Source: an uncultured Burkholderiales bacterium
GTDB lineage: Bacteria > Pseudomonadota > Gammaproteobacteria > Burkholderiales > Eutrophovitaceae
NCBI GenBank assembly: GCA_951812315.1
Contig: CATOSA010000035.1
Location: 60,660-124,659, forward strand
DNA length: 64,000 nucleotides
Direction: 5' to 3'
Under the pieces are notes generated by a model. The model did not search any database and was not told the origin of the DNA. It saw nothing but the letters and a program-made list of their open reading frames with translations. Both the position numbers and the translations under genes were made by a program. Each line of letters begins with the position of its first letter. The first letter of the stretch is position 1. Positions 1 to 8,900 of the stretch are shown here, in pieces.

Positions 1-2
1 TT

Positions 3-905
3 CGCACCGAGTCGAGCACGCTCGACAAGTTTCAGATCACGCCTGATTTCGCGGTTTTTCTGAATGATCCGAGCGGGGCATTTCGCTTTACCCTGGCATT
101 GCGCGCACGTTACGACCGCAAGATCGCCAAGAAAACATTCTTCACTGGCGCCGTAGGTGTTGCCTTGTACGAGAACATCAGCGATGTGACACAGCCATCA
201 AACAGCCAGCTGCCGCACGTGCGCACTGACGTCGCCAAATACTTCCAGGAGGACGGGCTGAAGCTGACCAAGTTGGTGTTGAGCCGATTTTTCAACCCGC
301 GCAAACGCGTATACGCCCGTGCGCAGGCCGGAATTTATGAATTGATGTTTAGCGGCGTCGGCGGACAGGTTATGTACATTCCACAGCGGCGACCCTGGGC
401 CGTGGATATGTCGGTCGACTGGGTGCGCCAGCGCGATTACGAGGGCGGTTTCGGCCATCTGGATTACAACACTGTGACCGCGCTGGGTTCCGTGCATTAC
501 CGCTTTCCCACTTACGCGATTACCACAACAGTGCGCGCCGGGCGTTTTCTGGCCAAGGACAACGGCGCGCGCTTCGAGGTCAAGCGCCGATTCAGGACTG
601 GATGGGAGTTTGGCGCCTGGTATACGATCACCGACGGAAATGACATCACTTCGCCGGGCTCACCTTCGGACCCTTATCATGACAAAGGTGTATTTGTCGT
701 TATTCCGCTCAACACGCTGCTGACACGTGACACGCAAGCCAAGTCGCGAGGATCGATCAGACCATGGACGCGTGATGTCGGACAGATGGTGGTGTATCCG
801 AATGATCTGTACCGGATGTTTGAGGACTCGCTGCTGGATATCAACGATCAGGACGGGTTGGCGCGCTTTGGTGACCTTAACGATGATCCCTACGTTTCGC
901 CGTAA
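3..905 (+). CDS. YjbH-like outer-membrane exopolysaccharide protein, C-terminal part
   Basis: The reading frame is already open at the first complete codon (base 3) and runs to TAA at 903-905, so the gene starts before the window. The sequence shows alternating aromatic and polar beta-strand-like segments with motifs such as RFFNPRKRVYARAQAG, GVGGQVMY and WEFGAWYTITDGND. These are typical of the C-terminal beta-barrel-like half of YjbH/DUF940 proteins, which are linked to exopolysaccharide export at the outer membrane. The closing segment around LFRDT-type residues and the MVVYPNDLYRMFEDSL region matches the family end, so the C-terminus looks complete. Whether yjbE/F/G partners lie upstream cannot be seen. 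Family assignment is by recognition only. Confidence 0.75.
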   Translation, partial: RTESSTLDKFQITPDFAVFLNDPSGAFRFTLALRARYDRKIAKKTFFTGAVGVALYENISDVTQPSNSQLPHVRTDVAKYFQEDGLKLTKLVLSRFFNPRKRVYARAQAGIYELMFSGVGGQVMYIPQRRPWAVDMSVDWVRQRDYEGGFGHLDYNTVTALGSVHYRFPTYAITTTVRAGRFLAKDNGARFEVKRRFRTGWEFGAWYTITDGNDITSPGSPSDPYHDKGVFVVIPLNTLLTRDTQAKSRGSIRPWTRDVGQMVVYPNDLYRMFEDSLLDINDQDGLARFGDLNDDPYVSP

Positions 906-1219
906 TCGGGTCCGCTGCGTTGCAATGGAATGTGATTCGGAAGGCAGCGCATCCAGGAGGGTGCTGGTGCCATTGGTGTCGGCGCCAGCGGGCGGGCTGC
1001 CGGCCGCCATTGTGAGAGAATGGCCGGCGTTTTTGAACGGCGCCAGAGGCATCGGTCGAACTCGTTTGCCGGCGTCACTCGACATTGGATGTTGAGGACG
1101 ATTGGCACAGTCGCCGTGTTTGCGCCGGATCAAACTATGCGAGCCCGGCTTGTGTATTCTTGCCGGGAACGAGAGGCGTCAGCCATAAACAGGCGCCAAT
1201 ACCTGAAACAATCTGGACC
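906..1219. other. Intergenic region, no gene seen
   Basis: No convincing coding frame, RNA or strong terminator was seen between the yjbH-like gene and the FAH-family gene. The open frames here lack ribosome binding sites and recognisable protein. The promoter of the downstream catabolic cluster probably lies here. Confidence 0.4.
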
Positions 1220-1921
1220 ATGAACCCAGATAATTTGTATGCGTTCGAAGCAGCAGAAATTCCCTCGATTCCTGTCGCCGGACAGGAGTCCCGTTTTCCG
1301 GTACGGCGCATTTATTGTGTCGGGCGCAACTACGCTGCCCATACCCGTGAAATGGGGCGCGATCCGGACAAAGAGCCGCCGTTTTTCTTCATGAAGCCTG
1401 CGGATGCCATCGTGCCCGAAGGCGGGCTGGTCAAGTATCCCGCTGGCACGAGTGATCTGCACCATGAAATCGAACTCGTCGTAGCGCTCCATCGCGGTGG
1501 GCATGACATTGCGGTTGGCAGGGCGCTGGAGCACGTCTACGGGTATGCAATCGGCTTGGACATGACGCGCCGTGATCTGCAGTCCGAAGCGAAGAAGCTT
1601 GGGCGTCCGTGGGACTTTGGCAAATCATTTGATCAATCGGCGCCGATCAGCGCTGTTTACCCTGTGGCCAGCCATGGTCACCATTCTTCGGGCGCCATTA
1701 CGCTGGCGGTCAATGGAACGATTCGTCAGAAAGGTGATCTTTCAGACATGATATGGAACGTACCTGAAACCATCGCGTTTCTGTCGCAATACTACGACCT
1801 GGCGCCTGGTGACCTGATTTATACCGGGACACCGGCGGGTGTCGGTGCCGTCGTGCCTGGAGATCGATTGCTGGGCCGTATCGAGGGACTGGCTGAGCTC
1901 GATGTGGAAATCGTTTCCTAG
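1220..1921 (+). CDS. Fumarylacetoacetate hydrolase (FAH) family protein
   Basis: A 233-residue protein starting at ATG 1220; the frame is open further upstream, but the upstream residues do not resemble the family. It has the core FAH-fold signatures: IYCVGRNYAAHTREMG near the N-terminus, FFMKPADA, the acidic metal-site segment HHEIELVV, GYAIGLDMTRRD, and YTGTPAGVG near the C-terminus. Members such as fumarylpyruvate hydrolase or acylpyruvate hydrolase cleave a C-C bond in 2,4-diketo acids using Mg2+. The length fits the short single-domain fumarylpyruvate hydrolase subgroup of the gentisate pathway. It lies 109 bp before a BKACE gene on the same strand, pointing to a catabolic unit. The exact substrate is not determined by the sequence. 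Confidence 0.88.
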   Translation: MNPDNLYAFEAAEIPSIPVAGQESRFPVRRIYCVGRNYAAHTREMGRDPDKEPPFFFMKPADAIVPEGGLVKYPAGTSDLHHEIELVVALHRGGHDIAVGRALEHVYGYAIGLDMTRRDLQSEAKKLGRPWDFGKSFDQSAPISAVYPVASHGHHSSGAITLAVNGTIRQKGDLSDMIWNVPETIAFLSQYYDLAPGDLIYTGTPAGVGAVVPGDRLLGRIEGLAELDVEIVS

Positions 1922-2030
1922 TGGCAGTCGTTGCGTTAGGACGACGCTTGTAGAATGGCTCGCCGCTTAGGCGGCTCGCTGCACCAGTTCCGCGGGTTAC
2001 ACTGTTTGGCTAAAGATTTTAGAGGACGAA

Positions 2031-2936
2031 ATGCACGAAGCACTTGGCAAGAATTGGCTGGAAGTGGCCCTTAACGGGCCGTGGACGAAGAAACGCCAAC
2101 CGGGTATTCCGGTCAGCGTTGACGAGATCGTCGAGCAGGGGATTGCCTGCGTGAATGCAGGCGCATCCATCGTTCATGTGCACGCCTACGACGAAAAGTC
2201 CGGTCAGCAAAAAGACGATCCGGAGATTTACGCGAAAATCATCGAGGGAATCCGTTCCAAAGTCGACGCGATCGTTTATCCGACCATGCCTGCGGCTGGT
2301 GGAAATGGTAAGGACGGCGGTCTGACCGCGAAGCAGCGCTATGCACACGTTGACGCGCTGGCTGCCAAAGGCATGCTTGAGTGGATGGCGATCGATCCGG
2401 GATCGATCAACTTTGCACACTACGACGACCTGAAGGAGGACCGGCCCGGATTCGTCTATACCAATTCCGAGGAAGACATTCGCCATGGACTTGAGGTAGC
2501 ACGGCATTACAGCCTGCATCCGAGCTTTGCCGTTTACGAGCCGGGTTTTGCGCGCCTGGGTGCGAACCTTCGGTGGCGAGAGAGTTGTTCGGACCCGGTT
2601 TACCGATTCATGTTCACACGGGGATTCACATTCGGTTTTCCTCCTGAAGACTACGGTATGACGGCCTATCTCAACTTGATTGATCAGGTCGCTCCCGGTT
2701 CGAACTGGATGATTGCCGGCCTTGATGTTGACATTCTGCCGCTGGTGACACGCGCGGTGATGGAGCGCGGCCACGTACGCGTTGGGCTTGAGGACGCGCC
2801 GTTCGGTTGTGAGCAGAGTAATGTTGAGTTGGTCGAGGCGGCCGCGAAACATATTGAGAGCGCCGGTGGCGCTGTTGCGACTACGGCCGAAGTGCGCATT
2901 GCAACAGCGCCGGAGACGGTCGAATCGCCGTCATGA
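2031..2936 (+). CDS. BKACE family (DUF849) beta-keto acid cleavage enzyme
   Basis: 301 residues from ATG 2031, preceded by AGAGGA at about 2020. DUF849/BKACE enzymes condense a beta-keto acid with acetyl-CoA and release acetoacetate plus a new CoA ester, using a Zn2+ ion in a TIM barrel. The metal-binding HVHAYD motif is at residues 49-54, and YPTMPAAGGNGKDGG, ARLGANLRWRES and VRVGLEDAPFG are seen in the expected order. Known substrates across the family include 3-keto-5-aminohexanoate and dehydrocarnitine. The neighbouring OpuAC-type binding protein makes a betaine- or carnitine-like substrate plausible, but that is inference. Confidence 0.9.
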   Translation: MHEALGKNWLEVALNGPWTKKRQPGIPVSVDEIVEQGIACVNAGASIVHVHAYDEKSGQQKDDPEIYAKIIEGIRSKVDAIVYPTMPAAGGNGKDGGLTAKQRYAHVDALAAKGMLEWMAIDPGSINFAHYDDLKEDRPGFVYTNSEEDIRHGLEVARHYSLHPSFAVYEPGFARLGANLRWRESCSDPVYRFMFTRGFTFGFPPEDYGMTAYLNLIDQVAPGSNWMIAGLDVDILPLVTRAVMERGHVRVGLEDAPFGCEQSNVELVEAAAKHIESAGGAVATTAEVRIATAPETVESPS

Positions 2937-3071
2937 CGAATTCCCGCGCGATGAATGATCGTAAGCCCGTGGCCAATGTGGATCGTGTATCGAAATTGGC
3001 AGGAGATATATAACGCGCGGAACAAGAGTCCGCTTTAACCAACGCCAGCATTGTCCGGATACAGAGGTTTC

Positions 3072-4088
3072 ATGACAGCGCAAGACCAGGCAGCACACAG
3101 CAGAACAGGCACTTCCAGAATAGGTTTGACAATGGGCGATCCATCGGGCATCGGCCCGGAAATCATCGTCGCGACCTTGGTCGAGATGGCGCCGGAAGCG
3201 CGCAGCAACTCGGTCGTCATTGGCAATATTGACCTGCTGCGCCGCGCCGACAAATTGCGCGCAAGCGGGCTGACGTTTGTTGACGGCATCGACGCAAGCG
3301 ATGGTGACGTTCCCGTTGTCCACGTACCGACCAAGGGCCAGGAGCAGATTGCAGACGGGAAGGAAACGCCGGCTGGCGGCGAGGCAGCCTATCGCTTCGT
3401 GGAAAAAGCAGTCGAACTTTCTCTTGCGGGCGATATATCGGTGATTGTGACGGCACCGTTGAACAAGGCGGCAATGCATTCGGCAGGGCATCATTTCGAC
3501 GGTCATACTGAACTGCTGGCCCACCTGACGGGTGCGACGTCATCATTCATGCTGCTCGCCGGCGACAAGCTTAATGCGATTCACGTCACGACGCACATGT
3601 CGCTGCGTAACGCAGCCGAGAAGCCAAGTGTCGAACGTGTACTGGATACGATACGCGCCGGTCACGCACACTTTCGCGAACTGGGCATCGAACGGCCACG
3701 CATTGCAGTGGCAGGACTGAATCCACACTGCGGGGAGGGTGGAATTTTCGGGACCGAGGAGGCAGAGCGCATCACGCCCGCGGTCAATGCCGCAAAAGAG
3801 GAAGGCATCGATGTTCAGGGACCGATATCGGGCGATACCGTGTTCTACCGGGCACTAAAAGGTGAGTTCGATCTTGTTGTCGCGCAGTACCACGATCAAG
3901 GCCACATCCCGACAAAGCTCATCGCGTTTGACGAGACGGTAAACGTCAGTCTAGGACTACCGATTCGCCGCACTTCGGTCGATCACGGCACGGCATTCGA
4001 CATTGCCTGGAAAGGCGTTGCCGATAACACCAATATGAAATCGGCCATCGCGTACGCGCTACGTATGGCAGATGGTCATGGCGCATGA
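3072..4088 (+). CDS. pdxA: PdxA-like 4-phospho-threonate/erythronate dehydrogenase (PdxA2 type)
   Basis: The start is taken as ATG 3072, with AGAGGT about 5 bases upstream, rather than the in-frame TTG at 3051. The protein has the PdxA signature TMGDPSGIGPEI near residue 20, then FDGHTELLAHL, HVTTHMSLR, and the metal-binding YHDQGHIPTKLIAFD. PdxA proteins oxidise and decarboxylate 4-phosphohydroxy-L-threonine. The PdxA2 branch acts on 4-phospho-D-threonate or 4-phosphoerythronate after a DUF1537 kinase. Here the DUF1537 gene overlaps it by 17 bases, so a catabolic acid-sugar role is more likely than vitamin B6 synthesis. No other pyridoxal synthesis gene is nearby. Confidence 0.9.
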   Translation: MTAQDQAAHSRTGTSRIGLTMGDPSGIGPEIIVATLVEMAPEARSNSVVIGNIDLLRRADKLRASGLTFVDGIDASDGDVPVVHVPTKGQEQIADGKETPAGGEAAYRFVEKAVELSLAGDISVIVTAPLNKAAMHSAGHHFDGHTELLAHLTGATSSFMLLAGDKLNAIHVTTHMSLRNAAEKPSVERVLDTIRAGHAHFRELGIERPRIAVAGLNPHCGEGGIFGTEEAERITPAVNAAKEEGIDVQGPISGDTVFYRALKGEFDLVVAQYHDQGHIPTKLIAFDETVNVSLGLPIRRTSVDHGTAFDIAWKGVADNTNMKSAIAYALRMADGHGA

Positions 4089-5349
4089 GAGGCTAGCGCG
4101 CGTCCTGATCGTCGCCGACGATCTGACCGGGTCGTTTGATACTGCCGGCCCGTTCGCCGAGCAGGGTTTGCCAACAATGGTTGTCGCGCAGCCGCTCGAA
4201 TGTGAAGCGGACGATCTACGTGATGCGCAAGTCGTCGCGATTAACACCGATTCGCGTCACCTTGAGCCTGTCGCTGCAGCCGAGCAAGTCGAGCGCTGCG
4301 TACGCCGTTTCGCCGGACAGCGTTTCGACATCATTTTTAAAAAGATTGACTCCACGCTGCGCGGCAACGTCGTAACCGAAACCACGGTTCTCATGAGCGT
4401 GTGCGGCCGGAAACGGGCATTGATCGCGCCGGCCTTCCCGGCGCAGGGTAGAACGGTCGTGAACGGCCTTGTACATGTCGACGGCGTGCCTCTGGCACAG
4501 ACCGGATTCGCCAACGATGCGTTGTCGCCACCGCCGGTGAAGCCACTTACCGAATTGTTCGCCGAGTCTGTTGGTCCAGGTCGCGTTTCACATTGGCGTC
4601 CAGGTGAACAGCCGCAGGTTCCGGACGATGGCGTCATCGTTGCGGATGCTGGCAGTGACGGCGATATGTCAGAAGTTTTTGCGAACGTATCGGCGCATCT
4701 GGCGCAAACCCTGCTCGTCGGTTCGGCGGGTCTCGGACTGATTCTGGCGCAAAGTCTCTCTTCCGCCTCAGGCGCTGCGCAATTTTCTCCCGCAGCGTCC
4801 GACGCTGCGAAAACGCCTGAAACAGATTCTGTGATCGAACCAGCAACGACCGACCCGATTGTATTCGTGGTGGGTTCGCGTGCAACGCGTAGCCGTGAAC
4901 AGGTGGAACAGCTTCGCGCCTGTGCGGACACGATCGTCCTTGACGCACCGAACGGTCGGTTGATGGCAAGTCCGGGTAGCAGCGATGCGAAGCAGGTGGT
5001 CCTGCTTGCGGTGGAGGATCCGGAAGCTGGCGCTGCCGATGCCGCCGAGGTCGCCAGGCAGTTTGCGCAAGCCGGCCTTGGCGTTGCAGATGATATTGGG
5101 GCAGGTGCCATCGTCGTCACCGGTGGTGATACTGCGATCGCGGTACTCCAGGCATCGAAGTGCGTGGAGATTCAAGTCGGCGGGAATCTGATGCCCGGAA
5201 TTCCGTATGCCCGCTTCGGCCGAAACGGGCGTCAGGTCTTGCTGGTAACCAAAGCAGGCGGATTCGGTACGCCCGATACCATGGTGGATATCGTTCGGCG
5301 GTTGCGCGGTCAGGCCGCCCGTACTTCCCCGAAGAGTTCCGCAACGTGA
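4072..5349 (+). CDS. Four-carbon acid sugar kinase family (DUF1537) protein
   Basis: 425 residues; ATG 4072 lies inside the end of the pdxA-like gene, giving a translationally coupled pair (ATG 4078 is an alternative). The N-terminal domain shows VLIVADDLTGSFDTAGPFA and later FDIIFKKIDSTLRGNV. The C-terminal nucleotide-binding domain has VVTGGDTAIAVL and KAGGFGTPDTM. Characterised members (DtnK, DenK, OtnK) phosphorylate D-threonate, D-erythronate or 3-oxo-tetronate at O4, giving the substrate for PdxA2 or class II aldolases. Pairing with the adjacent PdxA favours threonate or erythronate. The mid-region at about residues 230-270 is Ala/Ser rich and probably a linker. Confidence 0.9.
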   Translation: MVMAHERLARVLIVADDLTGSFDTAGPFAEQGLPTMVVAQPLECEADDLRDAQVVAINTDSRHLEPVAAAEQVERCVRRFAGQRFDIIFKKIDSTLRGNVVTETTVLMSVCGRKRALIAPAFPAQGRTVVNGLVHVDGVPLAQTGFANDALSPPPVKPLTELFAESVGPGRVSHWRPGEQPQVPDDGVIVADAGSDGDMSEVFANVSAHLAQTLLVGSAGLGLILAQSLSSASGAAQFSPAASDAAKTPETDSVIEPATTDPIVFVVGSRATRSREQVEQLRACADTIVLDAPNGRLMASPGSSDAKQVVLLAVEDPEAGAADAAEVARQFAQAGLGVADDIGAGAIVVTGGDTAIAVLQASKCVEIQVGGNLMPGIPYARFGRNGRQVLLVTKAGGFGTPDTMVDIVRRLRGQAARTSPKSSAT

Positions 5350-5359
5350 GGATGAAATC

Positions 5360-6253
5360 GTGAAACGCTACATCCGGTCGATGGTGGTCGCGGTAGCGCT
5401 CACCGTAATGTCAATGTGTGCGCTGACCGGAGCATCGGTAGCCGGCGCTGACAACACGGTCAGACTCGGCCAGATCAGCATCTCGTTTTATGCGGTGACC
5501 GGTCAGGTCGTGCAATCGGTTCTGGAGCGACTCGGCCATTCCGTCGAACTGACGACAGGAAGTCACAAGCAGATTTTTCCGTCAATCGGCGACGGATCCG
5601 TTGATCTGTTGGTGGCGGCGTGGTTGCCCTACGCGCATGCGAAGTACTGGCGCGAATATGGCAGTGATGCGGTCGAACTTGCCGTTCTGTATCGTGGGGC
5701 TCAGTTGTTCTGGGCAGTACCGCACTATGTGCCGAGAGCAGACGTGGCGAGTGTTGCGGATTTGAAGAAGCCGGACGTGCGCAGCCGTATGGAAAAACAC
5801 ATCCGGGCCACCAAACCTGATTCGGGCCTGTCGATGGGTTCGCAACGAATCATGCAGGCCTACGATCTGGAGCGGTACGGCTATCGACTGCGAACGGATG
5901 GCCATCGTGAATGGCAGCGATACTTCGAGGAAAACTATCAAAGCGAGTCTTGGTTTGTGATGCCGTATTTCCGGCCAAATTTCCTCAACCGCATGGCGCA
6001 GATGCGCAAACTGGATGAGCCTGACGAGTTGCTTGGCCGCGAGAACAATGCGGTGCTGGTGGCGCACCGCGATTTTGTCGAGCGTGCACCAAGCAAGACA
6101 CTACGCGTACTGCGTCGTATCGAGCTAGATCTTGACGCGGTCGCCGAGATGGATTTTATGGTTCGTATCGAAGGCATGAATCCGCAAGGCGCGGCACGCA
6201 AATGGATGTCTGCAAACGCCGCTCGTGTCAACGGGTGGTTCGATACGGACTGA
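5360..6253 (+). CDS. OpuAC-type (glycine betaine/choline) substrate-binding protein
   Basis: 297 residues from ATG 5360, 10 bases after the DUF1537 gene with GAGGATG just upstream. Residues 1-30 form a classical signal peptide (basic MKRYIRS, hydrophobic core, cleavage near ASVAGA). The mature part carries the OpuAC pattern: VRLGQISISFYAVTGQVVQSVLERLGH, WLPYAHAKYW and AAWLPY-type ligand box, and WFVMPYFRPNFLN. Such proteins deliver betaines, carnitine or choline to an ABC permease. No permease or ATPase gene follows, so it either uses a transporter encoded elsewhere or acts as an orphan receptor. It is likely the last gene of the 1.2-6.2 kb cluster. Confidence 0.85.
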   Translation: MKRYIRSMVVAVALTVMSMCALTGASVAGADNTVRLGQISISFYAVTGQVVQSVLERLGHSVELTTGSHKQIFPSIGDGSVDLLVAAWLPYAHAKYWREYGSDAVELAVLYRGAQLFWAVPHYVPRADVASVADLKKPDVRSRMEKHIRATKPDSGLSMGSQRIMQAYDLERYGYRLRTDGHREWQRYFEENYQSESWFVMPYFRPNFLNRMAQMRKLDEPDELLGRENNAVLVAHRDFVERAPSKTLRVLRRIELDLDAVAEMDFMVRIEGMNPQGAARKWMSANAARVNGWFDTD

Positions 6254-6404
6254 TTTTCTGCCGCCCGGATCGCGGCGCATTGCGCCGTATGATTGCAGAC
6301 GGAACCGGACCTGGCTGGAAGCACGCGCGCTGATTACGTCATGAAAGCGTTAGTCGTGTTTGCTCTTCCAGTCCGCAAATTGTCAGCGCGCTATAAGCTC
6401 ATAC

Positions 6405-8486
6405 TCAACTCAATCGGTTCTTGCCCTGCTGCAATTCCTCGAGAGGGCGCAAGCTCTGTGTACCTGATCCGAACTGCGGCGCGTTGAGCACATCCTGCGC
6501 GGCCGTCGCACCGATACCCGCGAGCGTGCCGTTGACCGCGTACTGATAAGCCAGATCCCCACCCAGCGCCTCGCTGTCGCTGGCCGCCAGATGCGCATCG
6601 AGCAAGGCGTCGGTTAGCGACCATTTGTTGATCTGCCTTGCTGCATCAAACGCATTGACAACGGCGGCAAAGTCAAAGGTCTGTACTTTGCCACTCAGTA
6701 GCGACTCACCGGAACTGGCTTCGAAGTCGGCCATGGCTTCGGCAATGATCTGCAGGTTGACCACACTGTTGCCTGATTTCGAGTACCAGTCGTCGAAGCG
6801 AATCGCATCGTCCTCGCCGACGTTCAGTACCAGATCTTTCTTGTGCCTACTCAGGCTCAGGTCGTCATACTCAACGCCGCCCAACGACAAGGTATTCTCG
6901 CTGCCGTGTTTTGACTTGACCTCGTCGTGGCCATCGCCTTTGTTAAACGCAATGATGTCCGCACCGGAATAAGTCGAGACGTCATCGTCGCCGGTACCGC
7001 CAATAAATAATTCGTTGCCCTTCTTGCCTTCGAGCTTGTCCTCGCCTGCACCAGCGTCGAGTAATGCATTACCGGATTTGTTCTTCAGCTTGTCCTTGCC
7101 GCCGAGACCTTGCAAGATGTCAGTCCCGGATTCGCCCGAGAGTGTGTTGCCAGCATCATTGCCAACCAGCAGGTTATCGAGCGCGTTGCCCTTGCCGTCA
7201 ATCGCGTCCTCACCAACGAGTCGCAAATTCTCCACGTTGTCACCCAACGTCCATTTGACGCTGGATTGGACTGTGTCCGTACCTTTGTGAGCTCTTTCGC
7301 TGATCTTGTCGTTCTTGTCGTCAACGATGTAGGTATCGTCGCCCGCGCCGCCGTATAGCTGGTCTTTGCCGCCGGCTCCGTCGAGCCAGTCATCGCCTCC
7401 AAGACCGACGAGCGTGTTGTCCTCGTTGTTGCCGGTGAGCACGTTGTGTGATTTGTTGCCAATGGCGATGACTTTTTGCCTGTTGCCGACGATGGTGAGG
7501 TTCTCCAGATTAGCGCCGAGCCGGTAGGAGAAGGGCGAATGCACCGTGTCGTTACCCTGGCCAGGGTGCTCGATAATCACGTCCCGGTATCGGTCAATGA
7601 CATAGGTGTCGTCACCGTGCGCGCCGATCATGGTGTCGGTACCGCGTCCGCCGTCAAGGTAGTCGTTGCCGGAGTGGCCGATTAATGTGTCGTTACCCGG
7701 GCCGCCGATCAATTCGAGATCGGGATAGAGATTAACGGTCAGGCCAAATTCGGTGGATGCTTTCAGGCCGGCATTGTCGGTTGCGGTGACATTCAGGGTG
7801 ATGGTGCCGGCATCGGGATAGGTCGGCATGCCGTTGAATGTTAGCGTCGTCGCATCAAATGTCAGCCACGCTGGCAGCGCTGAACCATCAGACAGACGCG
7901 CGTCGTAGGTGAGCACATCGCCGGCGTCGACGTCGGTAAATGTATCGATCGGTAGTTGCAACGAAAACGGGTTGTCTTCAAGCGCTGTCTGATCAGATAT
8001 TGCACCGTTCAGTACCGGTGCGTCGTTCACGCCGTCTACGGTGACGGCCTGGGCGAGGCTGTGGCGCAGTCTGGCGATCGCCCCAATAGTGTTGGTGCGC
8101 GGCCGCAAATGAGACACCTCGCGAAGATGCTCGAACGTGTGCCGTTTAGCAGCAACCGGGTACGATTCCGGGTCGTCGACCCAGCCGACGACTTCAATGT
8201 TCTTCGCTTGCACCTCAACTCGTTGGCCTTTTCCCTGGGAGGCCACCAGTTCGCCGGAAACAATGATGGAACAGCCCGTTGTCAGGTGCCGGATCTCGTT
8301 CTCGTAGTTGGGCAGCGCCTTGTCCGCGACGACCTGTATTGCATCAAAACAGGACCCATCATGCAGGTTGATGAATGAGAATCCATGCTTGGAATCACGG
8401 CGCGTTCGTACCCATCCTTTCAGCGTTACCTCGCTGCCTACCGGGACAGTTCCGGCAAACAGATTGCGAATGCTCGCAGTTGGCAT
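6405..8486 (-). CDS. Chimeric gene: AsnRS N-terminal domain fused in frame to an RTX protein C-terminus
   Basis: Start is ATG 8486 with AGAGGA upstream. Residues 1-147 are clearly the anticodon-binding OB-fold of asparaginyl-tRNA synthetase: GWVRTRRDSKHGFSFIN, YDGSCF-type LHDGSCFDAIQ, RLTTGCS-type HLTTGCSIIVSGE, PVAAKRHTFEHLREVSHLRP and RLRHSLAQA. At about base 8045 it changes to TVDGVNDAPVL, the end of a VCBS/cadherin-like repeat. There follow an Ig/He_PIG-like domain (about 150-260), many RTX GGxGxDxxx calcium-binding repeats (about 270-560) such as GGAGDDTYIVD, and a typical RTX C-terminus. The catalytic domain of AsnRS is absent, so the product cannot be a synthetase. It may be a real fusion after recombination or a mis-join in assembly. 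In either case the RTX part has lost its own N-terminus. Confidence 0.8.
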   Translation of the reverse strand: MPTASIRNLFAGTVPVGSEVTLKGWVRTRRDSKHGFSFINLHDGSCFDAIQVVADKALPNYENEIRHLTTGCSIIVSGELVASQGKGQRVEVQAKNIEVVGWVDDPESYPVAAKRHTFEHLREVSHLRPRTNTIGAIARLRHSLAQAVTVDGVNDAPVLNGAISDQTALEDNPFSLQLPIDTFTDVDAGDVLTYDARLSDGSALPAWLTFDATTLTFNGMPTYPDAGTITLNVTATDNAGLKASTEFGLTVNLYPDLELIGGPGNDTLIGHSGNDYLDGGRGTDTMIGAHGDDTYVIDRYRDVIIEHPGQGNDTVHSPFSYRLGANLENLTIVGNRQKVIAIGNKSHNVLTGNNEDNTLVGLGGDDWLDGAGGKDQLYGGAGDDTYIVDDKNDKISERAHKGTDTVQSSVKWTLGDNVENLRLVGEDAIDGKGNALDNLLVGNDAGNTLSGESGTDILQGLGGKDKLKNKSGNALLDAGAGEDKLEGKKGNELFIGGTGDDDVSTYSGADIIAFNKGDGHDEVKSKHGSENTLSLGGVEYDDLSLSRHKKDLVLNVGEDDAIRFDDWYSKSGNSVVNLQIIAEAMADFEASSGESLLSGKVQTFDFAAVVNAFDAARQINKWSLTDALLDAHLAASDSEALGGDLAYQYAVNGTLAGIGATAAQDVLNAPQFGSGTQSLRPLEELQQGKNRLS

Positions 8487-8900
8487 TTTGCAGTCCTCTG
8501 AATTTATTCGATTGGGGCCGTCTTTTGGTTTTCGAACCCATGAACGGCACACCGTGGCAGGCAGCCACTCTATCGGCAAGTATACGGGGCCCGAACTGTG
8601 CCCGTGAACCAGCGCGCTGCTGTGTTACTTTATCTCTCCCTGCCAGTGGGAACGGGTCATGGCTTTTGCTTGCAATCGTGTCGCAGAACAACGGGAAAAG
8701 CGCATTGCTGCTGCGTTTGTGCCTCGGAAATCGAGAGCTAAGTGTCTGGATGAGGAGAAAAGCAATTTGGATTCCTGTGCTCGGCGCAAGTTGGCTTTGC
8801 CGGAAGGGCTTTGCAGTTGACGCATACTGACGTAACGGTAGATCGGTCGGCGGACGGCCTTTGCGCGGCCGGTCCCGGAATGGCTGCCGAAAATTAGCCG
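8487..8900. other. Intergenic region with presumed asnS-type promoter
   Basis: This region separates the divergent AsnRS-RTX chimera and the cyclase gene. No protein-like frame is convincing. The leader and promoter of the asnS fragment probably lie immediately above 8486; no RNA gene was recognised. Confidence 0.35.

Noticed and set aside
8487..8579. Longer start for the AsnRS-RTX chimera at 8579
   Set aside because: The 31 added residues do not look like AsnRS, while ATG 8486 has a good ribosome site and matches the family N-terminus.
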